From the NCBI RefSeq assembly GCF_016899855.1, contig NZ_JACJJG010000003.1, forward strand, positions 51,520-115,519: a DNA stretch of 64,000 nt. The letters are read 5' to 3'. This document shows, piece by piece, positions 37,949 to 46,840 of this stretch. Within the stretch, counting starts at the first letter, position 1. Every line of letters starts with the position of its first letter. Source of the DNA: Marseilla massiliensis. GTDB lineage: Bacteria > Bacteroidota > Bacteroidia > Bacteroidales > Bacteroidaceae. Made by a program: the position numbers and the translations under genes. The notes beneath the pieces were generated by a model. The model worked only from the letters and a program-made list of their open reading frames with translations. It made no database searches and was not told the DNA's origin.

Positions 37949-38124
37949 ACGGCCTTTCGTCTTGCTTTCAACGGCTTTTTCCATCTTTAAAGATGGCCTT
38001 TGCATTGCTGATTTGCCACCTTTTACACTTCCTAAACATGTATTTTTCTGCATAAAGACCATTATAATCACACACAAACGCCAGTTTTTCAATGTTCCAC
38101 GCTTCTATTTTCAGAAAAAAGTCG
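37949..38124. repeat. Intergenic array with 22-bp period upstream of ppdK
   Basis: The 850-bp space 37538-38394 has no gene. Units in the inverse orientation begin at 37949 (ACGGCCTTTCGTC), 37971 (ACGGCTTTTTCC), 37993 (ATGGCCTTTGC), 38015 (GCCACCTTTTACAC), 38037 (CATGTATTTTTCTG), 38059, 38081 (CCAGTTTTTCAATG) and 38103, exactly 22 bp apart. A T-run is phased in nearly each unit. It lies 190 bp upstream of the ppdK promoter. Confidence 0.75.
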
Positions 38125-38314
38125 AACACTTTTAATTTTACTTTATGCTAATAATACGAGCCAGTTCTGAGCATTATGATAAAATCACATTTGCCCTGCA
38201 GCATACCTGAATAAAGCTCAAATACATTCAACAAGACATATTATCTGAATCAGACAACCATAAGCTAACGTAAAAGGAAAAATTCTACAGTCATGCAAAA
38301 TCATACAAAAAATA

Positions 38315-38346
38315 TTTGTTAATTAATCAAATTTAAGTATATTTGC
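38315..38346 (+). promoter_or_regulatory. Promoter of ppdK
   Basis: -33 TTTG (38315-38318) and -7 TATATTTGC (38338-38346) separated by 19 bp, the full Bacteroidetes pattern; the start codon is 48 bp downstream. Confidence 0.8.
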
Positions 38347-38394
38347 AGACAAACTGATATCCGTAATAACTATACGTGAAAACCTTACTTAATT

Positions 38395-41115
38395 ATGACA
38401 GAAAAAAGAGTTTACACCTTCGGCAACGGTAAAGCCGAAGGAAAGGCAGACATGAGAAACCTCCTCGGAGGCAAAGGCGCCAATTTGGCTGAAATGAACC
38501 TTATAGGCGTTCCCGTTCCTCCGGGTTTCACAATTACCACAGACGTATGCAATGAGTATTTCGAGAAAGGTAAAGAAGCTGTCGTTGCACTTTTAAGCGA
38601 CGACGTCGTAGCTTCTGTGCACCATGTAGAGAACTTGATGAACTGCAAGTTTGGCGACGCGACCAATCCTCTGCTCGTCAGCGTACGTTCAGGCGCCCGC
38701 GCTTCTATGCCGGGAATGATGGACACAATTCTGAATCTCGGACTTAATGATGAAGTTGTTGAAGGCCTTGCGAAAAAGACCGGAAACGAAAGATTCGCTT
38801 ATGACAGCTACCGCCGTTTCGTACAAATGTACGGAGACGTTGTGCTGGGAATGAAGCCCGTGAACAAAGACGACATTGATCCATTTGAGGCTATCATACA
38901 AAAAGTAAAGGCAATAAGAGGTATTAAGCTCGACAACGAAATGAGCGTTGACGAACTTAAGCAACTCGTTACATTATTTAAAGAGGCTATCAAGAAACAG
39001 ACAGGCAAAGATTTTCCTAACGATCCGATGGAACAGCTATGGGGAGCAATCTGCGCCGTATTTGACAGTTGGATGAACGAGCGTGCCATCCTTTACCGCA
39101 AGATGGAAGGGATACCCGCAGAATGGGGAACGGCCGTAACCGTCATGGCCATGGTATTCGGTAACATGGGACCTACGTCGGCTACCGGCGTATGCTTCAG
39201 CCGCGACGCTGCAACGGGCGAAAACAGTTTCAACGGCGAATATCTCGTAAATGCGCAAGGTGAGGATGTGGTAGCAGGAATACGTACTCCGCAACAAATA
39301 ACCAAGGAGCGTTCTATCAGATGGGCTCAGCAACAAGGAATATCTGAGGATGAGCGTGCGTCAAAATACCCGTCGATGGAAGAGGCAATGCCTGAAATTT
39401 TTGCGCAGCTTAACGATCTCCAGCAAAAACTTGAACACCATTACCACGACATGCAGGACATGGAATTCACCGTTCAGGAAGGGAAACTATGGTTCTTGCA
39501 GACACGTAACGGTAAACGTACCGGTACTGCAATGGTGAAAATCGCCATGGATTTGCTCCATGAAGGTGAAATAGACGAAAAGACGGCACTGGAGCGCTGC
39601 GAGCCTAACAAACTTGACGAACTTCTCCACCCTGTATTTGACAAGGAGGCACTTAAATCGGCTAAAGTTCTGACACGTGGTCTGCCGGCATCGCCTGGTG
39701 CAGCATGCGGTCAAATAGTATTCTTTGCTGATGACGCCGCAAGAATGCATGCTGAAGGCCATAGAGTTGTAATGGTGCGTATAGAGACGAGTCCTGAAGA
39801 CTTAGCAGGTATGGCGGCAGCAGAAGGCATTGTTACCGCACGTGGCGGCATGACGTCACACGCGGCCGTCGTTGCGCGCGGAATGGGTAAATGTTGCGTT
39901 TCAGGAGCTGGCGCACTGAATGTCGACTACAAAGCACGTACCGTGGAAATAGACGGAACAGTACTGAAAGAAGGCGACTACCTGTCAATCAACGGTTCTA
40001 CAGGCGAGATTTATCTTGGTGAAGTGAAGACAAAACCTGCAGAGGTTACAGGTGACTTTGCCGACCTGATGAGTCTGTGCGACAAATACACTAAGCTCGT
40101 TGTACGCACAAATGCAGATACTCCACGCGACGCAAAAGTGGCACGCAATTTCGGTGCTGTAGGTATTGGTCTCTGCCGTACTGAGCACATGTTCTTCGAG
40201 AACGAGAAAATTAAGGCTATGCGCGAGATGATTCTTGCGGATACCGTAGAAGGCCGTGAAAAGGCTTTGGCTAAACTATTGCCCTATCAAAAGCAAGATT
40301 TCTATGGCATTTTGAAGGCTATGGACGGATATCCAGTCAACATACGTCTGCTCGATCCCCCACTCCATGAGTTTGTTCCGCATGACATTGAAGGACAGCA
40401 AGCTATGGCAGAGGAAATGGGTGTAACCGTCCAGGAAATTCAGCAGCGTGTAAACAGCCTGAGCGAACACAATCCAATGCTTGGCCATCGTGGTTGCCGT
40501 CTTGGCAATACATATCCTGAAATCACGGCCATGCAGACACGTGCGATACTCGGTGCAGCTATACAGTTAAAGAAGGAAGGTCTTGATCCCCGTCCCGAAA
40601 TAATGGTTCCACTGATCGGTATTGTCAATGAATTTGATGTTCAGGAGAAAGTCATACGCCAAACAGCAAAAGAACTTTTTGAAGAAGAAGGTATCGAAAT
40701 ACCGTTCCGTGTTGGTACAATGATTGAAATTCCACGTGCTGCGTTAACGGCTGATCATATAGCAGAAAAAGCTGAATACTTTAGCTTCGGAACAAACGAC
40801 CTAACACAGATGACGTTCGGATACAGCCGCGACGATATCGCCAGCTTCCTGCCTGTTTATTTGGACAAGAAAATCCTTAACGTTGACCCGTTCCAAGTAC
40901 TCGACCAGAACGGTGTAGGCCAACTTATCAAGATGGCAGTAGACAAGGGACGCTCAACACGTCCGGAACTTACTTGTGGTATCTGTGGCGAGCACGGTGG
41001 TGAACCTTCGTCTGTTAAGTTCTGCCACAAAGTAGGTTTGAATTATGTCAGCTGCTCACCGTTCCGCGTGCCAATAGCCCGTTTGGCTGCGGCGCAGGCT
41101 GCTGTTGAGGAATAA
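38395..41115 (+). CDS. ppdK: Pyruvate, phosphate dikinase
   Basis: 906-aa enzyme interconverting PEP + AMP + PPi and pyruvate + ATP + Pi. The N-terminal ATP-grasp domain opens with GGKGANLAEMNLIGVPVPPGFTI. The central phosphohistidine domain has GGMTSHAAVVARGMGK with the swivelling His near residue 489. The C-terminal PEP/pyruvate barrel has GLCRTEHMFF, MVPLIGIVNEFD, FSFGTNDLTQM and the catalytic Cys region CGICGEHGGEP. Complete. PPi use links it to the pyrophosphate pump encoded at 29-31 kb. Confidence 0.97.
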   Translation: MTEKRVYTFGNGKAEGKADMRNLLGGKGANLAEMNLIGVPVPPGFTITTDVCNEYFEKGKEAVVALLSDDVVASVHHVENLMNCKFGDATNPLLVSVRSGARASMPGMMDTILNLGLNDEVVEGLAKKTGNERFAYDSYRRFVQMYGDVVLGMKPVNKDDIDPFEAIIQKVKAIRGIKLDNEMSVDELKQLVTLFKEAIKKQTGKDFPNDPMEQLWGAICAVFDSWMNERAILYRKMEGIPAEWGTAVTVMAMVFGNMGPTSATGVCFSRDAATGENSFNGEYLVNAQGEDVVAGIRTPQQITKERSIRWAQQQGISEDERASKYPSMEEAMPEIFAQLNDLQQKLEHHYHDMQDMEFTVQEGKLWFLQTRNGKRTGTAMVKIAMDLLHEGEIDEKTALERCEPNKLDELLHPVFDKEALKSAKVLTRGLPASPGAACGQIVFFADDAARMHAEGHRVVMVRIETSPEDLAGMAAAEGIVTARGGMTSHAAVVARGMGKCCVSGAGALNVDYKARTVEIDGTVLKEGDYLSINGSTGEIYLGEVKTKPAEVTGDFADLMSLCDKYTKLVVRTNADTPRDAKVARNFGAVGIGLCRTEHMFFENEKIKAMREMILADTVEGREKALAKLLPYQKQDFYGILKAMDGYPVNIRLLDPPLHEFVPHDIEGQQAMAEEMGVTVQEIQQRVNSLSEHNPMLGHRGCRLGNTYPEITAMQTRAILGAAIQLKKEGLDPRPEIMVPLIGIVNEFDVQEKVIRQTAKELFEEEGIEIPFRVGTMIEIPRAALTADHIAEKAEYFSFGTNDLTQMTFGYSRDDIASFLPVYLDKKILNVDPFQVLDQNGVGQLIKMAVDKGRSTRPELTCGICGEHGGEPSSVKFCHKVGLNYVSCSPFRVPIARLAAAQAAVEE

Positions 41116-41139
41116 TTCCTTAGAATACTATTCTTATAT

Positions 41140-41177
41140 CAGGCTGTAATTACCGGTTTTGCGGTGGTTACAGCCTG
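41140..41177 (+). terminator. Stem-loop terminator after ppdK
   Basis: Perfect 10-bp arms CAGGCTGTAA and TTACAGCCTG, with an inner ACCG/CGGT pair. It is the last recognisable chromosomal element before the conjugative transposon. Confidence 0.75.
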
Positions 41178-41248
41178 ATTTGCGCTTGGACGGTTCGTAC
41201 ACTTGACCGCAAAAAATGAGCCAAATGAACGTATTTGTTTTACTCTAT

Positions 41249-41288
41249 GTTTACCCCAAAAAACGTCATGTTTACCCTTGTTTACCCC
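41249..41288 (+). repeat. Three direct repeats TGTTTACCC at the left end of the transposon
   Basis: TGTTTACCCC at 41249-41258, TGTTTACCC at 41269-41277 and TGTTTACCCC at 41279-41288; the first and third copies are both followed by an A-run and ACGT. They lie 40 bp upstream of the integrase gene, where arm-type integrase or excisionase binding sites would be expected (inference). Confidence 0.65.
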
Positions 41289-41324
41289 AAGAAAAAACGT
41301 TTTTAATCTTATAAAGCAAGTAGT

Positions 41325-42821
41325 ATGACAACATTCAAAGCAACGGTTAAGAAACCGAGAAGTGATGGCTTCTACACTGTCTACATCAGAATCACCCACC
41401 AGCGTAAGTCGAGCTACATCAAGACTAATAAGATAGTGGATGCAGCCCCATGTCACAAAAAGCGGAGAGTTGAAAGACCCTGTGGTAAATGAGTACTGTT
41501 CAATGCTTATCCGGCAATATAACGACCGATTGAACCGCGTTGACGCATCCCGATGGGAAATTAGAGAGGTTATAGAGTATCTGCTCAAAAATGACCAGGG
41601 CGTATGTTTCAGTGATTACGCAAGGCATTTCATCGACAAGATGATTTCTGACGGTCACGCACGCAATGCAAAAAATTACCAGCTTGCGGTGAACCATCTG
41701 GAGCGTTTTGTCGGCTCAAACCAATTGATGTTTTCCAGCCTGACTTCCACCACGCTTAACAACTGGATAGATTATCTGTCTGTAACCAACCGTGCCAAAG
41801 AAATGTATCCGACCTGTGTCCGGCAGATATTCAAAAAGCCATCATGGAGTTGAACGATGAAGAACGCGGTATCATTCAAATCAAATTTAATCCGTGGATG
41901 AAAGTAAAAATCCCCAAGTCTGATACCACTATGAAACGGGCTATCAGTGCTGAAGCCTGCAGAGAATTTTTTGCTTTTCCTCTGCCTGAAAGTAACATGA
42001 AGTATCCAAGAACTGAATTAGGAAGAGATGTCGCCCTCCTTTCATTGTGTATCGGAGGCATCAACACGGTTGACCTATACGAGCTGAAAAAGAAAGACTA
42101 CAACAATGGCATCATTGGCTACAAGAGGGCAAAGACCAGACACAGCCGTAAGGACGAGGCATATATGGAAATGAGGATTGAGCCGTTCATACAGGACACG
42201 TTCAACAAGTATCTTTCAAAAGACGAGAATGACGAGTACCTGTTTGTTTTCCACAGCCGTTACCGTGACTATGACAGCTTCAACGCCAACGTCAACGGCG
42301 GCATCCGGAAAATATGCAAGGCTATGGGTATGGCAAAGGAAGACTGCTATTGTTATTATACATTCAGGCATACCTGGGCTACCATTGCCCAGAACGACTG
42401 CGACGCCAACCTGTATGAAGTGGCTTTCGGCCTGAACCACAGCCACGGCATGAACGTGACGAGGGGCTATGTCAAGATAGACTTCTCCCCTGCCTGGCGG
42501 CTCAACGCCAAAATCATTGACTTTATATTCTTCAGCAATAAAAAGAGCAAGCAAGGCAAGGCTCGTGATTTGGAAGCTCCGGCAGACAAGATGTTCCGCA
42601 TAACGCCAAAGAAGATGATATACGGACGTGCCTATTTCAAGGGCGATGTGATTGCAGAATTGACAGATATAGGTTTCAACACTGTTGACGATGTAATAGC
42701 AGCTTTGGTTAAGCTGTTACCTAAGAATATTCCAACAGGTTGTAATGTACAGTTCCGCCTAACCAACTGTGATACGCAACAAGAAGCAGTCTATGAAAGA
42801 AGCAAGGGAAAAGGGTTTTAG
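41325..42821 (+). pseudogene. int: Tyrosine integrase of the conjugative transposon, two frameshifts
   Basis: The protein is continuous only across three frames. Part 1 runs from 41325 (MTTFKATVKKPRSDGFYTVY) to about 41452. Part 2 runs from there (HVTKSGELKDPVVNEY, SAM-like core-binding domain) to about 41852. Part 3 is the catalytic domain (MKVKIPKSDTTMKRAISAEA...) to 42821. One extra C in CCCC near 41450 and one missing A in the A5 run near 41848 explain both breaks, and together they cancel. Catalytic residues in part 3: YTFRHTWATIA, LNHSHGMNVTRGYV. The usual first Arg is replaced (GINTVDL), as is known for IntDOT-like enzymes. Homopolymer sequencing error is an alternative to real decay. 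Confidence 0.85.
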
Positions 42822-42879
42822 TTGACATTAAACAATGGCCGCATTTGCCGGAAAAGCAAGTGCGGCTTTTTCGTGCACG

Positions 42880-43092
42880 TCATTGCCTGCCGCAACGCCG
42901 TGTGGAAGCCCTATCTCCAATGACAAAGGCGAATGCAGCCGCAAGCATCCGGCCTAAAATCAGGAATATTTTTTTGACCAGCCAAAATACGAACCTGAAT
43001 GCCGTCCTGACAATCCAAACTACGAGTTTGAAAAGCAGCAGGGCTATCATCAGCAGCGGCAAAAGATATATGAGCAACAATAATTCAAACAT
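42880..43092 (-). CDS. Possible small hydrophobic membrane protein
   Basis: 70-aa frame reading MFELLLLIYLLPLLMIALLL, then a second hydrophobic stretch VVWIVRTAFRFVFWLVKKIFLIL and a basic tail. Alternation of hydrophobic helices with Arg/Lys looks protein-like, but the same bases are open on the other strand and no homologue is recognised. Offered only as a candidate within an otherwise gene-free zone. Confidence 0.3.
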   Translation of the reverse strand: MFELLLLIYLLPLLMIALLLFKLVVWIVRTAFRFVFWLVKKIFLILGRMLAAAFAFVIGDRASTRRCGRQ

Positions 43093-43780
43093 AAAATAAC
43101 ATCAAGAAAAGGTAGTTTCATTATGTAAATATACTAAAAATCAGCGACATATGCAAATATTACGGTCTATATTTCCTGACTTATCCAGTTCATTTCCAAG
43201 TATATATATATTCCCAGTTGCCAGCACTTCCCCCCCCTAAACTTCAATGTCAGGAGATACGGTTTTCCTGACACACGAACAAATATTCCCGAACCGGTCA
43301 TAGCCCTAAATCACCCGACAACTTCTTTTCCCTACCGTCAGATACCAAGAACATCAGTTTTTTACATCCCAAATTTTCAAAACACGGCACCCACATTTCC
43401 AAATTCTAAGTCTCTCATTTACAATAACACAGGAACTAATAATCACGGAAGTTTACATCATTGACGTTCAAGAGTCTGTCAATCATAGTCAACAGAATAC
43501 GTATGCCCCAGCCATCCAATAACGCAGTCCCCGAAGTCACAGAGGACAGTCACATAAAATCCGAAACTGTCAATCCCGTATATCTGGATAAAGAGACTTC
43601 ATTCCACAAATTTCTGAGAGCCAGTAACCGAAGAATGCGGGCGTGATGAAATCCGGGTATGCCACGCCATGCAGTTTTGTGTTGCGCATTTCCCCGCATG
43701 GCGGGCTGTCAGCATATATTTGTCGCATTAAAGTGCCCGGGAGCATATTGCCCTGCTTTGCAGGAGTTGTCAAGCAAGTT
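43093..43780. other. Gene-poor segment between integrase and mobilization genes
   Basis: No convincing gene. Contains a short hairpin GTCAGGA (43249) / TCCTGAC (43266), a run of eight C at about 43230, and a TACTTTTG box (43792) near its right end that could be the -7 of the mobilization operon. It may be the remains of genes lost from the transposon's left arm. Confidence 0.5.
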
Positions 43781-43826
43781 GTACTTTTGTTGCCACAAAA
43801 GTGACTTGCCGGACGCCATGCGCCGG

Positions 43827-43859
43827 AGCGGTAAGACCGCTGTTCCGCCACCGGCGGAA
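43827..43859. promoter_or_regulatory. oriT: Candidate oriT: two adjacent hairpins upstream of the mobilization genes
   Basis: AGCGGT-AAG-ACCGCT (43827-43841) is followed one base later by TTCCGCC-ACC-GGCGGAA (43843-43859). Both are perfect, 37 bp before the start of the relaxosome gene. Position and structure fit a transfer origin; the nick site is not identified. Confidence 0.5.
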
Positions 43860-43895
43860 GTATGTCCCGGAAAACCACGACAAGTCGCTTATATA

Positions 43896-44282
43896 ATGAA
43901 AGAGAAAAGAACAAGGTACATCAAGATTAGAATGACCCGGGAAGAAATGGAACGGATAAAGGAGAAGTCCGCCTCCTACACTTCCGTAAGCCATTTCATA
44001 CGTTCGGCAGTGGCCGAACACTCCGGCGTAGATGCAAAGCAAAAGCTCGAACTGATAAGGGAACTCGGAGGCTTCTACCGCGAGTTCAGGAGCGGATTGT
44101 CCCATGTCGGCGGTAACTTGAACCAGTCGGTCAGGAGGGCCAACGAACTCTCGGCGGCAGGGCTTCTACCGCCCAGCTACGTCACGGAAGTCCTCATGCC
44201 CGCAATCCTCGAAACCCGGAATACTTTGGACGGGATAAAGAAGGAGCTTGACGCTATAACCCGAAAAGCCGTGAAACTCTGA
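43896..44282 (+). CDS. mobA: Mobilization (relaxosome accessory) protein, MobC/MobA-like
   Basis: 128 aa. An N-terminal ribbon-helix-helix-like DNA-binding part (RYIKIRMTREEMERIKEKSASYTSVSHFIRSAV) is followed by the LIRELGGFYREFRSGLSHVGGNLNQSVRRAN segment, a hallmark of bacterial mobilization proteins that bind oriT beside the relaxase. The start at 43896 is chosen because the upstream in-frame part lacks similarity and overlaps the hairpins. The relaxase gene begins 39 bp downstream. Confidence 0.88.
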   Translation: MKEKRTRYIKIRMTREEMERIKEKSASYTSVSHFIRSAVAEHSGVDAKQKLELIRELGGFYREFRSGLSHVGGNLNQSVRRANELSAAGLLPPSYVTEVLMPAILETRNTLDGIKKELDAITRKAVKL

Positions 44283-44321
44283 ACGCCGAAAATCCAAACA
44301 CTGATAATCCAATAACACAAA

Positions 44322-45878
44322 ATGATAGCCACCATATTACCCGGAAGCACGAACTTCCACACCGTCGGCTACAATGAGCGGAAAGTCGCGAATGGCGCTG
44401 CCCGGCTCATCGAGATGCGCAACTTCGGCGCACTCGGGACATTCGGCAGGCCGACCGCCGACGAACTGACAAAATACCTCATGGAATACAGCTCCCGGAA
44501 CGGCAGGATACGGAAAGCACAGTTCCACGTCGCCATATCGTGCAAGGGCCACGAAATGTCGGAAGCCGAACTGCTGGAGTTCACGCACCGCTACCTTACG
44601 GAGATGGGATACATGGAACCCGGACAGCCCCTGCTGGTCTATTCCCACCACGACACCGACAACACCCACCTGCACGCCATCACCTCACGAATCGCACCCG
44701 ACGGCAGGAAGATAGCCCATAGCCACGAGCGCAGACGCTCGCAGGAGGCGATAGACCGCATACTCGGCACCGACAGGAGGCAAAAGACGGACAAGGACAT
44801 CGAAAATGCCAGGCAATACACCTTTTCGTCTTTCGCGCAGTTCAAGGCCATCATGTTCTCAATGGGCTACGAGACCTACAGGAAGGACGGCACCGTGTTC
44901 ATAAAGTACGGCGGAAAGGTGCAGCGGGAAATCCCGTTGGCGGAAATCGAAGCCCTGTACAAAAGCGGACGCAGGGACAGGATGCGGTGCCGGAAGTTGA
45001 GAAGCATACTCCTCAAATACAGGGACACCTGCACGGACAAGGAAGAGCTGCGCAAGGAGATGAAAGAAAAGTTCGGTGTGGACCTTGTTTTCTTCGGCCG
45101 CAGGGATAGGCCTTTCGGCTACATGGTAGTCGACCATGCGAAAAAGACCGTCATACATGGGGCAAGGGTGCTTTCCGTGGAGGAGCTGCTCGACTTCGCC
45201 ACGCCGGAGGAACGCCTTGACCGCGTGGAGGACTTCATCGACCGCCTGCTGACGCTCAACCCCAAGACGACGCAAAGTGAAATATACGCCAAGATAAGGA
45301 GGCAGCACGCCTATATAAAGAAAGGCGTGGTCTATTTCGGCGGCACGTCACGCCCGTTAAAGCCGTTCATGGCCGAAGCCATAGACCGCAACAACCGCAT
45401 CGCGTGGGTGGAAAGGTTCCGTCCGGCCACGGAAGCGGAAAGGGACATGCTCTGCCGCATCTTCAAGGTCAGCCGCCCCGACCTCGTCACCCTAACGGCG
45501 GAAAGGACGGGAGACTATAATGAGGCCGTCGAACGCCTGCGTGAAATTTTCGCTGACGATACTGTCTCCGTAAAAGCGGGCATGTATGCGGCAGGCTTCA
45601 CCCTGCGTGAACAGGACGGGACGGCATTCGCCATAGACTTCAGGCGGCACATTATCGTCAATCTGACGGACGAGGGATTTGACACGAAAAGGCTAAGACG
45701 GAAAACCACTTCAAAACAGATGCAAACCCCGTCAAGAACAAAGGCGACGCACAGGCCGTTCAGACTTACGGGATTGAAGGATGCCGGAGGCGGCAGCCAA
45801 AGCGAAAAGCGTGAATGGGAAGTCGGCCGCAAGGACAATACCGACGACCTTGACAACAGCCAGCAGTTGAAACGATAA
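44322..45878 (+). CDS. mobB: Relaxase (MobP-type, Bacteroidetes MobB)
   Basis: 518-aa nicking enzyme that starts conjugative transfer at oriT. The N-terminal relaxase domain has GFTVGYN-like opening NFHTVGYNERKV with a candidate catalytic Tyr, HVAISCKG, and the metal motif YSHHDTDNTHLHAITSRI near residues 107-125 (HxDTxNxHxH). The C-half is basic and ends in low-complexity sequence. Together with the preceding protein it forms the relaxosome of the transposon. Confidence 0.9.
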   Translation: MIATILPGSTNFHTVGYNERKVANGAARLIEMRNFGALGTFGRPTADELTKYLMEYSSRNGRIRKAQFHVAISCKGHEMSEAELLEFTHRYLTEMGYMEPGQPLLVYSHHDTDNTHLHAITSRIAPDGRKIAHSHERRRSQEAIDRILGTDRRQKTDKDIENARQYTFSSFAQFKAIMFSMGYETYRKDGTVFIKYGGKVQREIPLAEIEALYKSGRRDRMRCRKLRSILLKYRDTCTDKEELRKEMKEKFGVDLVFFGRRDRPFGYMVVDHAKKTVIHGARVLSVEELLDFATPEERLDRVEDFIDRLLTLNPKTTQSEIYAKIRRQHAYIKKGVVYFGGTSRPLKPFMAEAIDRNNRIAWVERFRPATEAERDMLCRIFKVSRPDLVTLTAERTGDYNEAVERLREIFADDTVSVKAGMYAAGFTLREQDGTAFAIDFRRHIIVNLTDEGFDTKRLRRKTTSKQMQTPSRTKATHRPFRLTGLKDAGGGSQSEKREWEVGRKDNTDDLDNSQQLKR

Positions 45879-45990
45879 AACCTCAAACTATGTAAGCTTC
45901 AATCATGGAAATACTGAATCAAGACCGTTTTTTCTAAAATCCCGATACTGAAAAGTGTTGCGCATTTCGTTTCCCGGACTCCCGTAACTG

Positions 45991-45999
45991 TAAATTTGC
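45991..45999 (+). promoter_or_regulatory. -7 promoter box of the tra operon
   Basis: TAAATTTGC, 24 bp before traA, in the 145-bp gap between the mob and tra genes. Confidence 0.5.
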
Positions 46000-46023
46000 G
46001 CATCACAAAACACAGGGAACTGA

Positions 46024-46812
46024 ATGATACATACACCGGCCATAGTGACATTCGCCAACCAGAAGGGAGGCACGGGCAAGACGACGCTCTGCGTCACCTT
46101 CGCCAACTACCTCGTGACGAAAGGCGTCCGCACCGTCGTGGTGGACTGCGATTTCCAGCGTTCCATCGCCAAGTGCCGGAACGCCGACATCAGGAAGTAC
46201 GGGGAGGAACACGCCCCCTACGACGTGGCGGCGTGCGGCATCGACGACAGGGATGCGGTGAACGCCGTCATGGAGAAACTCCACAACGACCCGAGCATAG
46301 ACGTGGCACTCATCGACACGCCCGGAAGCCTGAAAGCCGCCGGACTCGTCCCCCTGTTCGTCAACTCGGACGTCATCGCCGTGCCGTTCCACTACGACTT
46401 AGTGACCGTACCCTCGACCGCCGCGTTCCTGCTGTTTCTGGAGAGGCTGCGCAAGGCAGCGGCCGGACGGATGGACGCGAGGCTGTTCATCATCCCCAAC
46501 CTGCATGACGGCAGGGTCGGCAAACGCTCCGAGCTTGCCCTGTGGAAAAGCGCGAGGGATACATTCTCCAACCACGGCTTCGTGACGGAGAAGATACCCC
46601 GGCGTGCCGACATGGAGCGTTTCAGCACGATGGCCGCCCTCGACATGCAGGGAAGCATCGTCGCCCCGGCGTTTGAGAACATCTACACGGAGATTTTCGG
46701 CACGTCCGAACCCATAAGGCAAACGCGGCTTTCCGGAATACAGCTCACGGAGAACGCCTTTCCGAAGTACGGGAAGAAGAAAGCCGGGACAGGCAAAGAG
46801 ACAGTAAAATAA
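46024..46812 (+). CDS. traA: ParA-family ATPase (TraA)
   Basis: 262-aa MinD/ParA ATPase. The deviant Walker A is NQKGGTGKTTLC near residue 12; Walker B is VALIDTPGSLKAAG near 95. TraA opens the tra operon in Bacteroides conjugative transposons; it is thought to position or assist the transfer apparatus. The end of the gene is 28 bp from traB. Confidence 0.92.
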   Translation: MIHTPAIVTFANQKGGTGKTTLCVTFANYLVTKGVRTVVVDCDFQRSIAKCRNADIRKYGEEHAPYDVAACGIDDRDAVNAVMEKLHNDPSIDVALIDTPGSLKAAGLVPLFVNSDVIAVPFHYDLVTVPSTAAFLLFLERLRKAAAGRMDARLFIIPNLHDGRVGKRSELALWKSARDTFSNHGFVTEKIPRRADMERFSTMAALDMQGSIVAPAFENIYTEIFGTSEPIRQTRLSGIQLTENAFPKYGKKKAGTGKETVK

Positions 46813-46840
46813 ATGGCAACCATTAACCGAGCATAGCACA

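Noticed and set aside
41116..41325. tRNA gene as target of the conjugative transposon
   Set aside because: No cloverleaf or tRNA 3' end is recognisable at the left boundary; insertion seems to be in the intergenic space after ppdK.
43461..43646. 61-aa frame in the gene-poor region before oriT
   Set aside because: No hydrophobic, domain or codon pattern and no promoter; treated as chance.
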